A DNA stretch of 64,000 nt from Streptomyces chromofuscus (GCF_015160875.1 NZ_CP063374.1:7133501-7197500), one strand, 5' to 3'. Shown: positions 42,147-50,935, counted from the stretch's first letter. Numbers and translations are program-made. Notes: a model not told the origin generated them from the letters alone.

Positions 42147-43586
42147 ATGGCACCACAGCGATTCCGCGAGCAGTTCGACCACATCCAGCGTTCGATGCCC
42201 GACGTGCCGTTGGTGATGGGGCCGGACGACTCCGCGGAGTTCCTGTACGAGAAGGGCGTCGTCCTCGTCCGTGACGGCGAGGACGCCCGGACGGTGGAGG
42301 ACACCGTGCGCGCCTACTTCACCGAGGCCCCCGACCTCAACCAGGACCACGTGCGCCGGGTGAGCCCGCGGACCAACCGCACCGGCGTCACCCGCATCAG
42401 GGTCGGTGACCCCGGCGAGGGCGGCCGGCAGGGCGACCGCACCGTCGCGCACGCGCTGCGGGCCGTGCAGGAGCGGGAGGACCGGGCGGGGCGCCGGCTG
42501 GTCAGCCGGAACCACGTGGTGCACATCGCCCCCGTCAACGCGTGCCCCGGTGACGAGCCGGTGCCCGCCCCGGCGGCCTCGGCCCCCAATCCGTCGCCGG
42601 CCGAGGCGGTCCACGACCCGGAGACCGCGGTCGGCGTCCTGGTCGTCGACACCGGACTCATGCACGACTACCGCTCCTGGCACCAACTGGCTCACGTCGA
42701 CGGCGACCTCGCACTCGAGGAGACGGACGCCGAGGGCATGCTGAAGCAGTACGTCGGCCACGGCACGTTCATCGCCGGGATCGTCGCGTCCGTGGCGCCC
42801 AACACGAACGTCACGGTGCTGGGCACCCTCAACGACGTCGGTGCCGTCCTGGAGTCGGAGTTCGGCGAGAAGCTCTTCGAGGCCGTCGACCGGCACGGCT
42901 GGCCCGACATCATCAGCCTCTCCGCCGGCACCCCCAACGGCCGCACCGACGGGCTGCTCGGCCTGGACGCCTTCATGGAGGAACTGCGCGACCGGCGCAC
43001 CCTGCTCGTCGCCGCCGCCGGCAACAACGGCAGCGCCACCCCGTTCTGGCCGGCCGCCTACGCCTCCCTGCCCGAGTACGCCAACTGCGTGCTGTCGGTC
43101 GGAGCGCTGCGCAGCGACGGCGCGTTCGGCGCCTGCTTCTCCAACCACGGCACCTGGGTGCGCGCGTACGCCCCGGGCGAGCGCCTCGTCGGCGCCCTCA
43201 CCGGCTTCGAGCAGCCCGTCCCGTACGTCTACCAGCACTCCACCTACGACGCCTGCCGGTACGGCTTCGCGTACGCCTGCACCTGCCAGTCACCCCGGCA
43301 CACCGGCGTGCTGAGCGAGCAGCAGCAGTCGACCGGGAGCGAGCCGGACCAGGTGGTGTTCGAGGGGTTCGCGCGCTGGAGCGGCACCTCCTTCGCCACC
43401 CCCGTGGTCGCCGGGATGATCGCCGACCACATGGTCGCCCACAAGGAGACCGACCCGCGCGCCGCCGGACAGCAACTGCTCGCCGCCAACACCGGGTTCG
43501 CGGACGTGCACGGCGAGTCCGTGCCCGCCCTGCGCCCGCCGACCTGGCGTCCGGAGCCGGCCGACCCCGCCGGAGCCGGGACGTGA
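42147..43586 (+). CDS. Cytoplasmic subtilisin-like (S8) serine protease
   Basis: 479 residues with a complete S8 catalytic set: Asp168 (VLVVDTGLM), His205 (VGHGTFIAGIV), oxyanion Asn293 (AAAGNNGSATPF) and Ser415 (SGTSFATPVVAGMI). There is no signal peptide or membrane segment. The N-terminal 160 residues (FLYEKGVVLVRDG, VRRVSPRTNRTGVTRIRV, NHVVHIAPVNACPGD) form a separate domain rather than a standard exported propeptide. It is the first gene of a GTGA-coupled operon with an ECF sigma factor and a small protein, and is divergent from TPR-CHAT. The likely role is intracellular processing of a regulator. Confidence 0.92.
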   Translation: MAPQRFREQFDHIQRSMPDVPLVMGPDDSAEFLYEKGVVLVRDGEDARTVEDTVRAYFTEAPDLNQDHVRRVSPRTNRTGVTRIRVGDPGEGGRQGDRTVAHALRAVQEREDRAGRRLVSRNHVVHIAPVNACPGDEPVPAPAASAPNPSPAEAVHDPETAVGVLVVDTGLMHDYRSWHQLAHVDGDLALEETDAEGMLKQYVGHGTFIAGIVASVAPNTNVTVLGTLNDVGAVLESEFGEKLFEAVDRHGWPDIISLSAGTPNGRTDGLLGLDAFMEELRDRRTLLVAAAGNNGSATPFWPAAYASLPEYANCVLSVGALRSDGAFGACFSNHGTWVRAYAPGERLVGALTGFEQPVPYVYQHSTYDACRYGFAYACTCQSPRHTGVLSEQQQSTGSEPDQVVFEGFARWSGTSFATPVVAGMIADHMVAHKETDPRAAGQQLLAANTGFADVHGESVPALRPPTWRPEPADPAGAGT

Positions 43587-44221
43587 CGGCGCTGACGGTC
43601 CCCGCCACCGCGTACGATGACGTGCCGTACACGAGGGGTGGCACCGTGGACCGTGCAGATGTCGGCGCGCTCGTCCAATCCGCCGTCGACGGCGACGCGG
43701 CGGCATGGAAGGCGCTGGTGGAAGGGCTCAGCCCGCTGGTGTGGTCGGTCGTGCGCGCCCACCGGCTCTCCGACGCCGACGCGCACGAGGTCTACCAGAC
43801 CGTCTGGTTCCGCTTCGCCCAGCACCTGGGGCGGATCCGGGAACCGCAGAAGGCGGGGGCCTGGCTGGCGAGCACGGCGCGGCACGAGAGCCTGAAGGTG
43901 CTCAAGAGCCTGCGCCGGACGACACCGACCGACGATCCCCAACTGCTGGACCGGGTCAGCGAGGACCGTACGCCCGAGCAGACGGTGATCGATTCGGAGG
44001 AGGCGGCCGCCGAGAGCGAGCGCATCCGCCGGCTGTGGCAGGAGTTCGAGGAACTGGGGGAGCGCTGCCGGCAGTTGCTGCGGGTCCTGATGGCCTCGCC
44101 GCCGCCCAGTTACCAGGAGGTGTCCGCCGCCCTGGGCATCGCCGTCGGCAGCATCGGGCCGCTGCGCCAGCGCTGCCTGCGCCGCCTGCGGGCCCGACTC
44201 GACGCACGGGGAGCATCGTGA
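43583..44221 (+). CDS. ECF-type RNA polymerase sigma factor
   Basis: 212 residues (191 if the GTG at 43646, with GAGGGG before it, is the true start). Region 2: LVEGLSPLVWSVVRAHRLSDADAHEVYQTVWFRFAQHLGRI, then REPQKAGAWLASTARHESLKVLK. Region 4: CRQLLRVLMASPPPSYQEVSAALGIAVGSIGPLRQRCLRRLRA. Regions 1 and 3 are absent, as in ECF sigmas. The GTG at 43583 overlaps the S8 stop (GTGA), and its own stop overlaps the next gene in the same way, so the three products are made together. Probably held or activated through the adjacent proteins. Confidence 0.9.
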   Translation: MTALTVPATAYDDVPYTRGGTVDRADVGALVQSAVDGDAAAWKALVEGLSPLVWSVVRAHRLSDADAHEVYQTVWFRFAQHLGRIREPQKAGAWLASTARHESLKVLKSLRRTTPTDDPQLLDRVSEDRTPEQTVIDSEEAAAESERIRRLWQEFEELGERCRQLLRVLMASPPPSYQEVSAALGIAVGSIGPLRQRCLRRLRARLDARGAS

Positions 44222-44715
44222 ACGCCCACCGCGAGGACGACTTCGACGGCCGTGAAGGCGCCCTGGAGGACGCGGAGTTCGACGTCGGCCCGCTGGAGGA
44301 GGAGCTCCGTGGCGCCGCCGCCGTCCTGGACCCGGTGCCGGCCGAGCTGCGCCGCATCGCCGTCGACGCCTTCGCGCTGCACGACCTGGACGCCCGGCTC
44401 GCCGAGCTGACCTTCGACTCGCTGGTCGACGCCATCCCCGTCCGGGGTGTGACGGACGTGCCGCGGATGCTGACCTTCCGCAGCGGTGAGCTGACCGTCG
44501 ACGTCGAGGTGACCGCCGAGGGCCTGATGGGGCAGGTGCTGCCGCCCCAGCCGGCCCGCATCGAGGTCCTGGGCGGCCCCCAGCCGGCCGCGCCGGACAC
44601 GCTCACGGCCGACGCCATGGGCCGCTTCGCCAGTGTCGTGGCGCCCTCCGGTCCCTTCGCGCTGCGGCTGCGCACCGGCGGGGAGGTCGTCGTCACGGAG
44701 TGGCTGCGGGCCTGA
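44218..44715 (+). CDS. Sigma-coupled protein of unknown family (possible regulator)
   Basis: 165 residues; no transmembrane segment and no zinc-finger (ZAS) motif. Acidic N-terminus, a helical stretch (PVPAELRRIAVDAFALHDLDARLAELTFDSL), then a beta-rich part (LTFRSGELTVDVEVTAEGLMGQVLPPQPARIEVLGG, GPFALRLRTGGEVVVTEWL) resembling a carboxypeptidase-regulatory-like (prealbumin-type) fold. GTG at 44218 overlaps the sigma stop (GTGA). The position fits an unconventional anti-sigma or substrate of the CHAT/S8 proteases; this is inference. Confidence 0.75.
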   Translation: MNAHREDDFDGREGALEDAEFDVGPLEEELRGAAAVLDPVPAELRRIAVDAFALHDLDARLAELTFDSLVDAIPVRGVTDVPRMLTFRSGELTVDVEVTAEGLMGQVLPPQPARIEVLGGPQPAAPDTLTADAMGRFASVVAPSGPFALRLRTGGEVVVTEWLRA

Positions 44716-44730
44716 CCCCGCAGGCGGGAC

Positions 44731-45162
44731 TCACCAGGTGCAGGGCAGGTCGACCGGGCCCCGGATCATGGTCTTCCGGCGCCAGGCGACCTGCTCCGCC
44801 GGGACGGCGAGCCGCAGCCCCGGCAGCCGCGCCGGCAGGGTGTCGACGAGCAGTTCGGTCAGCGTCCGGGCGAGGACGGCGCCCGTGCAGTGGTGCGGAC
44901 CGTTGCCGAAGGACAGGTGCGGGCGGCGCGTCACCTCGGCGCGGCCGAAGCGCGGATCGTTGGTGATCGCCCGCAGGTCGTCGTAGCGGGTGGCCAGCCA
45001 CGCCCAGCCCTCGCCGAACGGCAGCTGGATGCGCGTGAGGGGCCCCTCGCGCATGAGGTCCGTCAGGACCGGGTCGAACCGGGTCCCCTCCAGGTCGGGC
45101 GTCGGCCATGGCCGTACCGGCGGCCGTGCCCGCTCCGTCAGCCCGGTGGTCTCCTCGGCCAT
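44731..45162 (-). pseudogene. Cytochrome P450 with large in-frame internal deletion
   Basis: An open 143-codon frame containing the P450 N-terminus (RFDPVLTDLMREGPLTRIQLPFG, EGWAWLATRYDDLRAITNDPRFG), joined in frame after about residue 80 to the haem-binding loop and C-terminus (HLSFGNGPHHCTGAVLART). About 250-270 residues, including the oxygen-binding I helix and the ExxR motif, are missing from a normal 400. It may be expressed as a stub but cannot be a P450. Confidence 0.88.
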
Positions 45163-45219
45163 GCCCCCACCCTCACCGTCGCGGGGCCGCCTGTCACGCG
45201 GGGATGCCCCAACCGGTGG

Positions 45220-46020
45220 TCACCGGGTGACGTCGTCCACCAGCCGGGCCAGTGCCGTGGCGAGCCGGGACAGCCCCGTTCCGGCCGGTCCGCCCGGCTC
45301 GGTCATGTAGGTGTCCCGGCGGATCTCCACCATCAGCGCCGACACGCGCGGCTCGCCGCCGTAGTGCCTCAGGGGCACGTACGTCCCGCTGAACGGACTG
45401 TCGAGTCCCACCTCCCCGACCGGCGCGAAGGCCGCCCGGGCCGCCGCGAGCAGCGTGGGCGGGGTGTGGAAGGAGTCGGTCCCGAGGCAGACGGCCGGCC
45501 GCGGCCCGTCCCCGTGCAGCTCGTACGGCAGTCGAGCGGTCGGATAGGAGTGCACGTCGAGGATCACGACGCGGCCGGCGGCGGCCAGCCTTTCGGCGAC
45601 GGCGTCGGTCATCGCCCGCGCGTAGGGCCGGAAGTACCGCTCGACCAGGGGCGCCGGATCGAAACCCTCGGCGCGCAGCGCATCCCGATGCGTGGTCCGC
45701 GTGTACACCGCGCCCATGCCGGCGGCGAGCATCTCCTCGCGCTCGTCCGGGAACCGCTCGGGGTCGACGACCAGCCGTGACAGCCGGTTGACGAACCGCC
45801 AGGGCGTCACTCCGGCCGCCTCGGCCGCCTCGGCGGCGATCCGCTCGGTGTGGGCGTCGGTGATGTGGTCCAGCTCCCGCTCCAGCGCCTCGTCGTCCAG
45901 CAGGAGGCCCGCGCGCACGTCGTCCGGTATGCGCCGGGCGGAGTGCGGCACGTGCAGGATCACGGGCGAGTCGCCGGCGCCGGGCAGCAGCTCGAAGGGG
46001 GAGGGCGTGGGGCGGGTCAT
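45220..46020 (-). CDS. N-formylglutamate amidohydrolase (HutG-like)
   Basis: 266 residues: VILHVPHSARRIPDDVRAGL (zinc His), LVVDPERFPDEREEML, YFRPYARAMTDAV, ILDVHSYPTARLPYE and CLGTDSFHTPP are hallmarks of the N-formylglutamate amidohydrolase family (formate release from N-formyl-Glu or similar N-formyl amino acids, Zn2+). Cytosolic. Its ATG (46020) overlaps the stop of the MarR gene (ATGA), so it is translated behind the regulator. No other histidine-utilisation gene is present, so histidine catabolism is not certain. Confidence 0.9.
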   Translation of the reverse strand: MTRPTPSPFELLPGAGDSPVILHVPHSARRIPDDVRAGLLLDDEALERELDHITDAHTERIAAEAAEAAGVTPWRFVNRLSRLVVDPERFPDEREEMLAAGMGAVYTRTTHRDALRAEGFDPAPLVERYFRPYARAMTDAVAERLAAAGRVVILDVHSYPTARLPYELHGDGPRPAVCLGTDSFHTPPTLLAAARAAFAPVGEVGLDSPFSGTYVPLRHYGGEPRVSALMVEIRRDTYMTEPGGPAGTGLSRLATALARLVDDVTR

Positions 46021-46529
46021 CGTCGGCTCCGGTGGTCGTCGTCGCGGCGCCTGCGGGGGGTCGCGGAGCGGGGCGGCAGACTGCGCACATGGGTGCGGAC
46101 GCGGGCCATGAGGTCGCCCAGGGTCCGCACGTCCTGGTCGGTCAGCGGTTCGAACAGCAGACGGCGGGCGACCTGGACGTGGCCCGGGAGCACCCTGTCG
46201 ACCAGGGCGCGCCCGGCGTCCGTGACGGTGACCAGCGTGGCGCGCTGGTCGTCGGGGCTGGGGCCGCGGGTGATCAGGCCGGCCCTCTCCAGCAGCCCGG
46301 CCTGATGGGTCAGACCGCTGCGGCTGTAGACGACCCCGTCGGCCAGCTCGGTCATGGTCAGGCTGCCCTCGCCGTGGGCGAGGCGGGCCAGGAGCTGGAA
46401 CTGCACGTAGCTGATGTCGCCCTCCGCCCGCAGCTGCCGCTCGACCGCGTGCTGGAGCAGGCTGACCGCCTCCATGAGCGCGAAGTAGGTCTCCAGTTGT
46501 GCGGGTGCCAGCCCGTCGCTCTCGGCCAT
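46017..46529 (-). CDS. MarR-family regulator
   Basis: 170 residues; winged HTH core SYVQFQLLARLAHGEGSLTM then TELADGVVYSRSGLTHQAGLLERAGLI, with the wing SPDDQRATLVTVTDAGR. The C-terminus is Arg-rich. ATG 46529. Divergent from a broken zinc-dependent dehydrogenase. TTCGAAG boxes at 46553 and 46629 in the intergenic region are the likely operators. Coupled to the HutG-like gene. Confidence 0.9.
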   Translation of the reverse strand: MAESDGLAPAQLETYFALMEAVSLLQHAVERQLRAEGDISYVQFQLLARLAHGEGSLTMTELADGVVYSRSGLTHQAGLLERAGLITRGPSPDDQRATLVTVTDAGRALVDRVLPGHVQVARRLLFEPLTDQDVRTLGDLMARVRTHVRSLPPRSATPRRRRDDDHRSRR

Positions 46530-46552
46530 CTCCGCAGCATAGGTATGTCGAG

Positions 46553-46635
46553 TTCGAAGCAGTGACCGGCGACGACGTGACCGGCGATGGCGTGACCGGC
46601 GTCACGACAAACAGGGAATTGCTTCGACTTCGAAG
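46553..46635. promoter_or_regulatory. Two TTCGAAG boxes flanking a 15-bp triple repeat
   Basis: TTCGAAG occurs at 46553-46559 and 46629-46635, each with a neighbouring inverted TGCTTCGA/TCGAAGCA half. Between them GTGACCGGC recurs at 46562, 46577 and 46592 with a 15-bp period. The boxes look like MarR operators for the divergent pair. Confidence 0.55.
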
Positions 46636-46978
46636 ACCACACCGTCACCCGGTCACCACGCTCACCGACGAGCGCTTCGACGTCGTCCTCAACCTGGTGC
46701 CCACCTCGCCGGAGGAGACAGTGGCCCTCGCGGGCCTCGTGCGGCCGGACGGGGTGCTGCTGAGCACGACGACCCCGATCCCCGACACCGTCGGCGTGCG
46801 CGCGGTCTCCGTCTTCGTCCGCGGCGACGCGGAGCAGCTCGCCGAACTCGTCGGCCGGGTCGACGCCGGGACGCTGTCCCTCGACGTCGCCGAGCGGGTC
46901 GCGCTCGCGGACCTGCCGTCGGTGCACGCGCGCAGCGACGCGGGGACGCTGCACGGCAAGACCGCGGTGACGGTCTGA
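46562..46978 (+). pseudogene. Zinc-binding alcohol dehydrogenase/quinone reductase, C-terminal fragment
   Basis: From about 46660 the frame reads TLTDERFDVVLNLVPTSPEE, TVALAGLVRPDGVLLSTTTP, VRAVSVFVRGDAEQLAELVG and VALADLPSVHARSDAGTLHG-KTAVTV: the last third of a zinc-binding MDR oxidoreductase (normally about 310-330 aa). The catalytic and most of the NADP domain are missing. The 5' part is only promoter DNA and the short GTGACCGGC repeats. Original partner of the divergent MarR gene. Confidence 0.82.
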
Positions 46979-47063
46979 AGGCTCGTACACGGCTCCGCCC
47001 CGGCCGGACGGTGCACCGGTCGGGGCGGAGACGGACACGGGCGGCCCTGGTCGGGCCGGGGCG

Positions 47064-49283
47064 TCAGCTCAGGGACGCGAGGGCCTCGTTCCAGGTGGCC
47101 GACGGACGCATGACCGACGCCGCCTTGGCCGGGTCGGGCTGGTAGTAGCCGCCGATCTCGGCCGGCTTGCCCTGCACGGCGACCAGCTCGTCCACGATCT
47201 TCTGCTCGTTCGCGGTGAGCGTCTCGGCGAGCGTCGCGAAGGCCTTCGCCAGCTCGGCGTCGTCGGTCTGCCGGGCCAGCTCCTGCGCCCAGTACAGGGA
47301 CAGGTAGAAGTGGCTGCCGCGGTTGTCGATGCCGCCGACGCGACGGGTCGGGGACTTGTCCTCGTTGAGGAAGGTCGCCGTTGCGCGGTCGAGCGTGTCC
47401 GCGAGGACCTTCGCGCGGGTGTTGCCGGTGGCGGTGGCGTACTGCTCCAGGGACGGCACCAGTGCGAAGAACTCGCCCAGCGAGTCCCAGCGCAGGTAGT
47501 TCTCCTTGACCAGCTGCTGGACGTGCTTCGGCGCGGAGCCGCCGGCGCCGGTCTCGAACAGGCCGCCGCCCGCCATCAGCGGGACGACCGACAGCATCTT
47601 GGCGCTGGTGCCCAGCTCCAGGATCGGGAACAGGTCGGTGAGATAGTCGCGCAGCACGTTGCCGGTGACCGAGATGGTGTTCTCGCCGCGGCGGATGCGC
47701 TCCACCGACAGCTTGGTGGCCTCGACGGGGGCCAGGACGCGGATGTCCAGGCCCTCGGTGTCGTGCTCCGGCAGGTAGGCGTTGACCTTCTCGATCAGGT
47801 TGGCGTCGTGGGCGCGGGTGGCGTCCAGCCAGAACACCGCCGGGTCACCGGTGGCGCGGGCGCGGGTGACGGCCAGCTTGACCCAGTCCCGGATCGGCGC
47901 GTCCTTGGTCTGGCAGGCGCGGAAGATGTCACCGGCGGAGACGGTCTGCTCGATGACGGCGTCGCCGTTCCGGTCGACCAGGCGGACGGTGCCCGTGGTC
48001 GGGATCTCGAAGGTCTTGTCGTGGCTGCCGTACTCCTCGGCCTTCTGCGCCATGAGACCGACGTTGGGCACGGAGCCCATGGTCGCCGGGTCGTAGGCGC
48101 CGTTGGCGCGGCAGTCGTCGATCACGGCCTGGTAGACGCCGGAGTACGAGGAGTCCGGCAGCACCGCGAGGGTGTCGTGCTCCTGGCCGTCCGGGCCCCA
48201 CATGTGGCCGGAGGTGCGGATCATGGCCGGCATGGACGCGTCGACGATCACGTCGGACGGCACGTGCAGGTTGGTGATCCCCTTGTCGGAGTCGACCATG
48301 GCCAGCTCCGGGCCCTCGGCGAGCTCGGCGTCGAAGGAGGCCTTGATCTCGGCGCCCTCGGGCAGGGACTCGAGGCCCTTGAAGATGCCGCCGAGACCGT
48401 CGTTCGGGGTGAGGCCGGCCGCGGCGAGCTTGTCGCCGTACCGCGCGAACGTCTTCGGGAAGAAGGCGCGCACCACGTGACCGAAGATGATCGGGTCGGA
48501 GACCTTCATCATCGTCGCCTTGAGGTGCACGGAGAACAGCACGCCCTCGGCCTTCGCCCTGGCGACCTGCGCGGTGAGGAACTCGCGCAGCGCGGCGACG
48601 CGCATCACGGAGGCGTCGACGACCTCGCCCGCCTGCACGGGCACGGACTCGCGCAGGACGGTGGTGGAGCCGTCGTCGCCCTTGAGCTCGATCCGCAGGG
48701 TGCCGGCCTCGGAGATCACCACGGACTTCTCGGTGGAGCGGAAGTCGTCCACGCCCATGGTGGCCACGTCGGTCTTGGACTCGGGGGACCAGGCGCCCAT
48801 GCGGTGCGGGTGGGACTTGGCGTAGTTCTTCACCGAGGCGGGGGCGCGGCGGTCGGAGTTGCCCTCACGCAGGACCGGGTTCACCGCCGAGCCCTTGACC
48901 TTGTCGTAGCGGGCGCGGATCTCGCGCTCCTCGTCGGTCTTCGGGTCGTCCGGGTAGTCCGGCAGCGCGTAGCCCTGGCCCTGGAGCTCGGCGACCGCGG
49001 CCTTCAGCTGCGGAATGGACGCCGAGATGTTCGGCAGCTTGATGATGTTGGCCGCGGGCGTCTTGGCGAGCGCGCCCAGCTCGGACAGGGCGTCCGGGAT
49101 GCGCTGGTCCTCGGTGAGGTACTCCGGGAACACCGCGATGATGCGGCCGGCCAGCGAGATGTCCCGCGTCTCCACGGCGACACCCGCCTGCGAGGCGTAC
49201 GCCTGGACCACCGGCAGGAAGGAATACGTCGCCAGGGCCGGGGCCTCGTCAGTGTGCGTATAGATGATGGTCGAGTCAGTCAC
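47064..49283 (-). CDS. icd: Monomeric NADP-dependent isocitrate dehydrogenase
   Basis: 739-residue monomeric-type IDH (isocitrate to 2-oxoglutarate plus CO2, NADP, TCA cycle). Full-length family landmarks: TDEAPALATYSFLPVVQAYA, NIIKLPNISASIPQLKAA, LREGNSDRRAP (substrate-binding SNSDRR-type loop), LKATMMKVSDPIIFGH, NDGLGG and RGSHFYLSLYWAQELA. The GTG at 49283 is the start that gives the canonical TDSTIIYTHTDEAP beginning; GGAG precedes it. It is single, with its own promoter, and is the housekeeping IDH of Streptomyces. Confidence 0.97.
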   Translation of the reverse strand: MTDSTIIYTHTDEAPALATYSFLPVVQAYASQAGVAVETRDISLAGRIIAVFPEYLTEDQRIPDALSELGALAKTPAANIIKLPNISASIPQLKAAVAELQGQGYALPDYPDDPKTDEEREIRARYDKVKGSAVNPVLREGNSDRRAPASVKNYAKSHPHRMGAWSPESKTDVATMGVDDFRSTEKSVVISEAGTLRIELKGDDGSTTVLRESVPVQAGEVVDASVMRVAALREFLTAQVARAKAEGVLFSVHLKATMMKVSDPIIFGHVVRAFFPKTFARYGDKLAAAGLTPNDGLGGIFKGLESLPEGAEIKASFDAELAEGPELAMVDSDKGITNLHVPSDVIVDASMPAMIRTSGHMWGPDGQEHDTLAVLPDSSYSGVYQAVIDDCRANGAYDPATMGSVPNVGLMAQKAEEYGSHDKTFEIPTTGTVRLVDRNGDAVIEQTVSAGDIFRACQTKDAPIRDWVKLAVTRARATGDPAVFWLDATRAHDANLIEKVNAYLPEHDTEGLDIRVLAPVEATKLSVERIRRGENTISVTGNVLRDYLTDLFPILELGTSAKMLSVVPLMAGGGLFETGAGGSAPKHVQQLVKENYLRWDSLGEFFALVPSLEQYATATGNTRAKVLADTLDRATATFLNEDKSPTRRVGGIDNRGSHFYLSLYWAQELARQTDDAELAKAFATLAETLTANEQKIVDELVAVQGKPAEIGGYYQPDPAKAASVMRPSATWNEALASLS

Positions 49284-49518
49284 CGGGTGCTCCGCTCCAC
49301 GTCTGCAACATTGCTCGACATCAAGATATCTCGTGCCGGCGGCCCACTCGACAGGGGTCCGCGCGGATTTCGCACCGCAGGCTCCCCGCTCGCCGCCCCG
49401 GCGGGCCGCCGCCCCCGCACCCGGCGCCCGGTGGCCGTCGGCGCGACCGCACAAGGCGCAGGTCACCGGGCGTGTCGCGGGCGGCCGACCACCCTCGCGC
49501 GCTCGGCCGCTGCGCACC

Positions 49519-50613
49519 TCAGTCGACGTGCAGGGACGCCGCGTCCTCCGTCTCCCCGGCGCCCCGCTGCTGCGGGATCACCACCGCGCCCTGCTGCAGC
49601 GACACCGTCCGCGTGGGCGCCGGGATGCGGATGCCCTCGTCGCGGTACCGCTTGTGCAGCCGCTTGATGAACTCGTGCTTGATCCGGTACTGGTCGCTGA
49701 ACTCGCCCACGCCCAGGATGATCGTGAAGCCGATCCGCGAGTCGCCGAAGGTGTGGAAGCGGACGGCCGGTTCGTGCTCCGGTACGGCTCCGTCGATCTC
49801 GTTCATCACCTCGGCGATGACCTCCATGGTCACCCGCTCGACGTGGTCCAGGTCGCTGTCGTAGGCCACGCCCGCCTGGACGAGGATCGTCAACTGCTCC
49901 TCGGGCCGGTTGTAGTTGGTCATGTTCGTCCCCGCGAGCTGGCCGTTGGGGATGATGACCAGGTTGTTGGAGAGGTTGCGGATGGTGGTCTGCCGCCAGT
50001 TGATGTCGGTGACATAGCCCTCCTCGCCGCTGCTCAGCCGGATGTAGTCGCCGGGCTGGACGGTCCGCGAGGCGAGGATGTGGATGCCCGCGAACAGGTT
50101 GGCGAGGGTGTCCTGCAGGGCGAGGGCGACGGCCAGACCGCCGACGCCGAGGGCGGTCAGCAGCGGGGCTATGGAGATGCCCAGCGTCTGCAGCATCACC
50201 AGGAAGCCGATGGCCAGCACCACGACCCGGGTGATGTTGACGAAGATCGACGCCGAGGCGGCGACCCCGGAGCGGGACTGGGCGACCGTCCGCACCAGCG
50301 CGGCGACCGCCCGTGCCGCCGACACCGACACGACGAGGATGAACAGCACCGTCAGCGACTGGTTGACGTGGTGCTGGACGGTCCGGGTCAGCGGCAGCAC
50401 CGCTCCGGCGGCCGCCGCGCCGCCCACGATCGCCCCCCACGGCACCACGGTGCGCAGGGCGTCCACGATGACGTCGTCGCCGCCCCAGCGCGTCCGCAGG
50501 GCGTGCTTGCCCAGCCAGCGCAGCAGCATGCGCAGCAGGAACGCCGACAGCAGCCCCGCCGCCAGGGCGATGCCGGCGAGCATGAGGTCGTCCAGGGTCA
50601 GCGTGCGGGTCAT
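49519..50613 (-). CDS. MscS-family mechanosensitive channel
   Basis: 364 residues: about four N-terminal membrane helices, then the pore helix and beta domain (LTALGVGGLAVALALQDTLANLFAGIHILAS, VQPGDYIRLSSGEEGYVTDI, NWRQTTIRNLSNNLVIIPNGQLAGTNMTNY), and a C-terminal cytosolic domain ending in a hydrophilic tail. Small-conductance channel releasing solutes under hypo-osmotic shock. ATG 50613. No operon partner. Confidence 0.92.
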   Translation of the reverse strand: MTRTLTLDDLMLAGIALAAGLLSAFLLRMLLRWLGKHALRTRWGGDDVIVDALRTVVPWGAIVGGAAAAGAVLPLTRTVQHHVNQSLTVLFILVVSVSAARAVAALVRTVAQSRSGVAASASIFVNITRVVVLAIGFLVMLQTLGISIAPLLTALGVGGLAVALALQDTLANLFAGIHILASRTVQPGDYIRLSSGEEGYVTDINWRQTTIRNLSNNLVIIPNGQLAGTNMTNYNRPEEQLTILVQAGVAYDSDLDHVERVTMEVIAEVMNEIDGAVPEHEPAVRFHTFGDSRIGFTIILGVGEFSDQYRIKHEFIKRLHKRYRDEGIRIPAPTRTVSLQQGAVVIPQQRGAGETEDAASLHVD

Positions 50614-50662
50614 CGGTCACCTCCGGGGAAACAGTCCGCGTCGTACCGGATGTGAAGTCGCG

Positions 50663-50935
50663 TCACGTAGTCACCTGCTCGAAGACGGAATGTGCGAGCG
50701 CGCCGGCCACCACTGACGGGTCGGCGCGCTCGCTCATCCTGCCGTATCTGGCAGGCCTGTTCGTACCCGGCCCGTGGGCCCGGTCGCGCGGCTGGGACGA
50801 ACTCCTCGGTGAGTCCGACCTGTTCGCGCGTCGGTTGGCACGCGGCCGCGGCCGGGGTTTCCGGTACGAACGGCGGGCGACGTACCACCACGCGGTGGCG
50901 AGGACGCCTACGACGAACAGGGCGACCGACGCGTG
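50663..50935 (-). pseudogene. Fragment with one membrane helix, unidentified
   Basis: A minus-strand frame reads SVALFVVGVLATAWWYVARRS followed by an Arg/Pro/Ser-rich tail ending at 50663. The single helix with WWYVARR-type border looks like the C-terminal membrane helix of a transporter. There is no start, and it abuts, head to head, the flavoprotein fragment at about 50935. Weak call. Confidence 0.35.

Noticed and set aside
38842..42216. A 1124-codon plus-strand frame over LuxR and the CHAT gene
   Set aside because: Antisense shadow of the TPR-CHAT gene with repetitive Arg/Pro/His content and no start or domain of its own.
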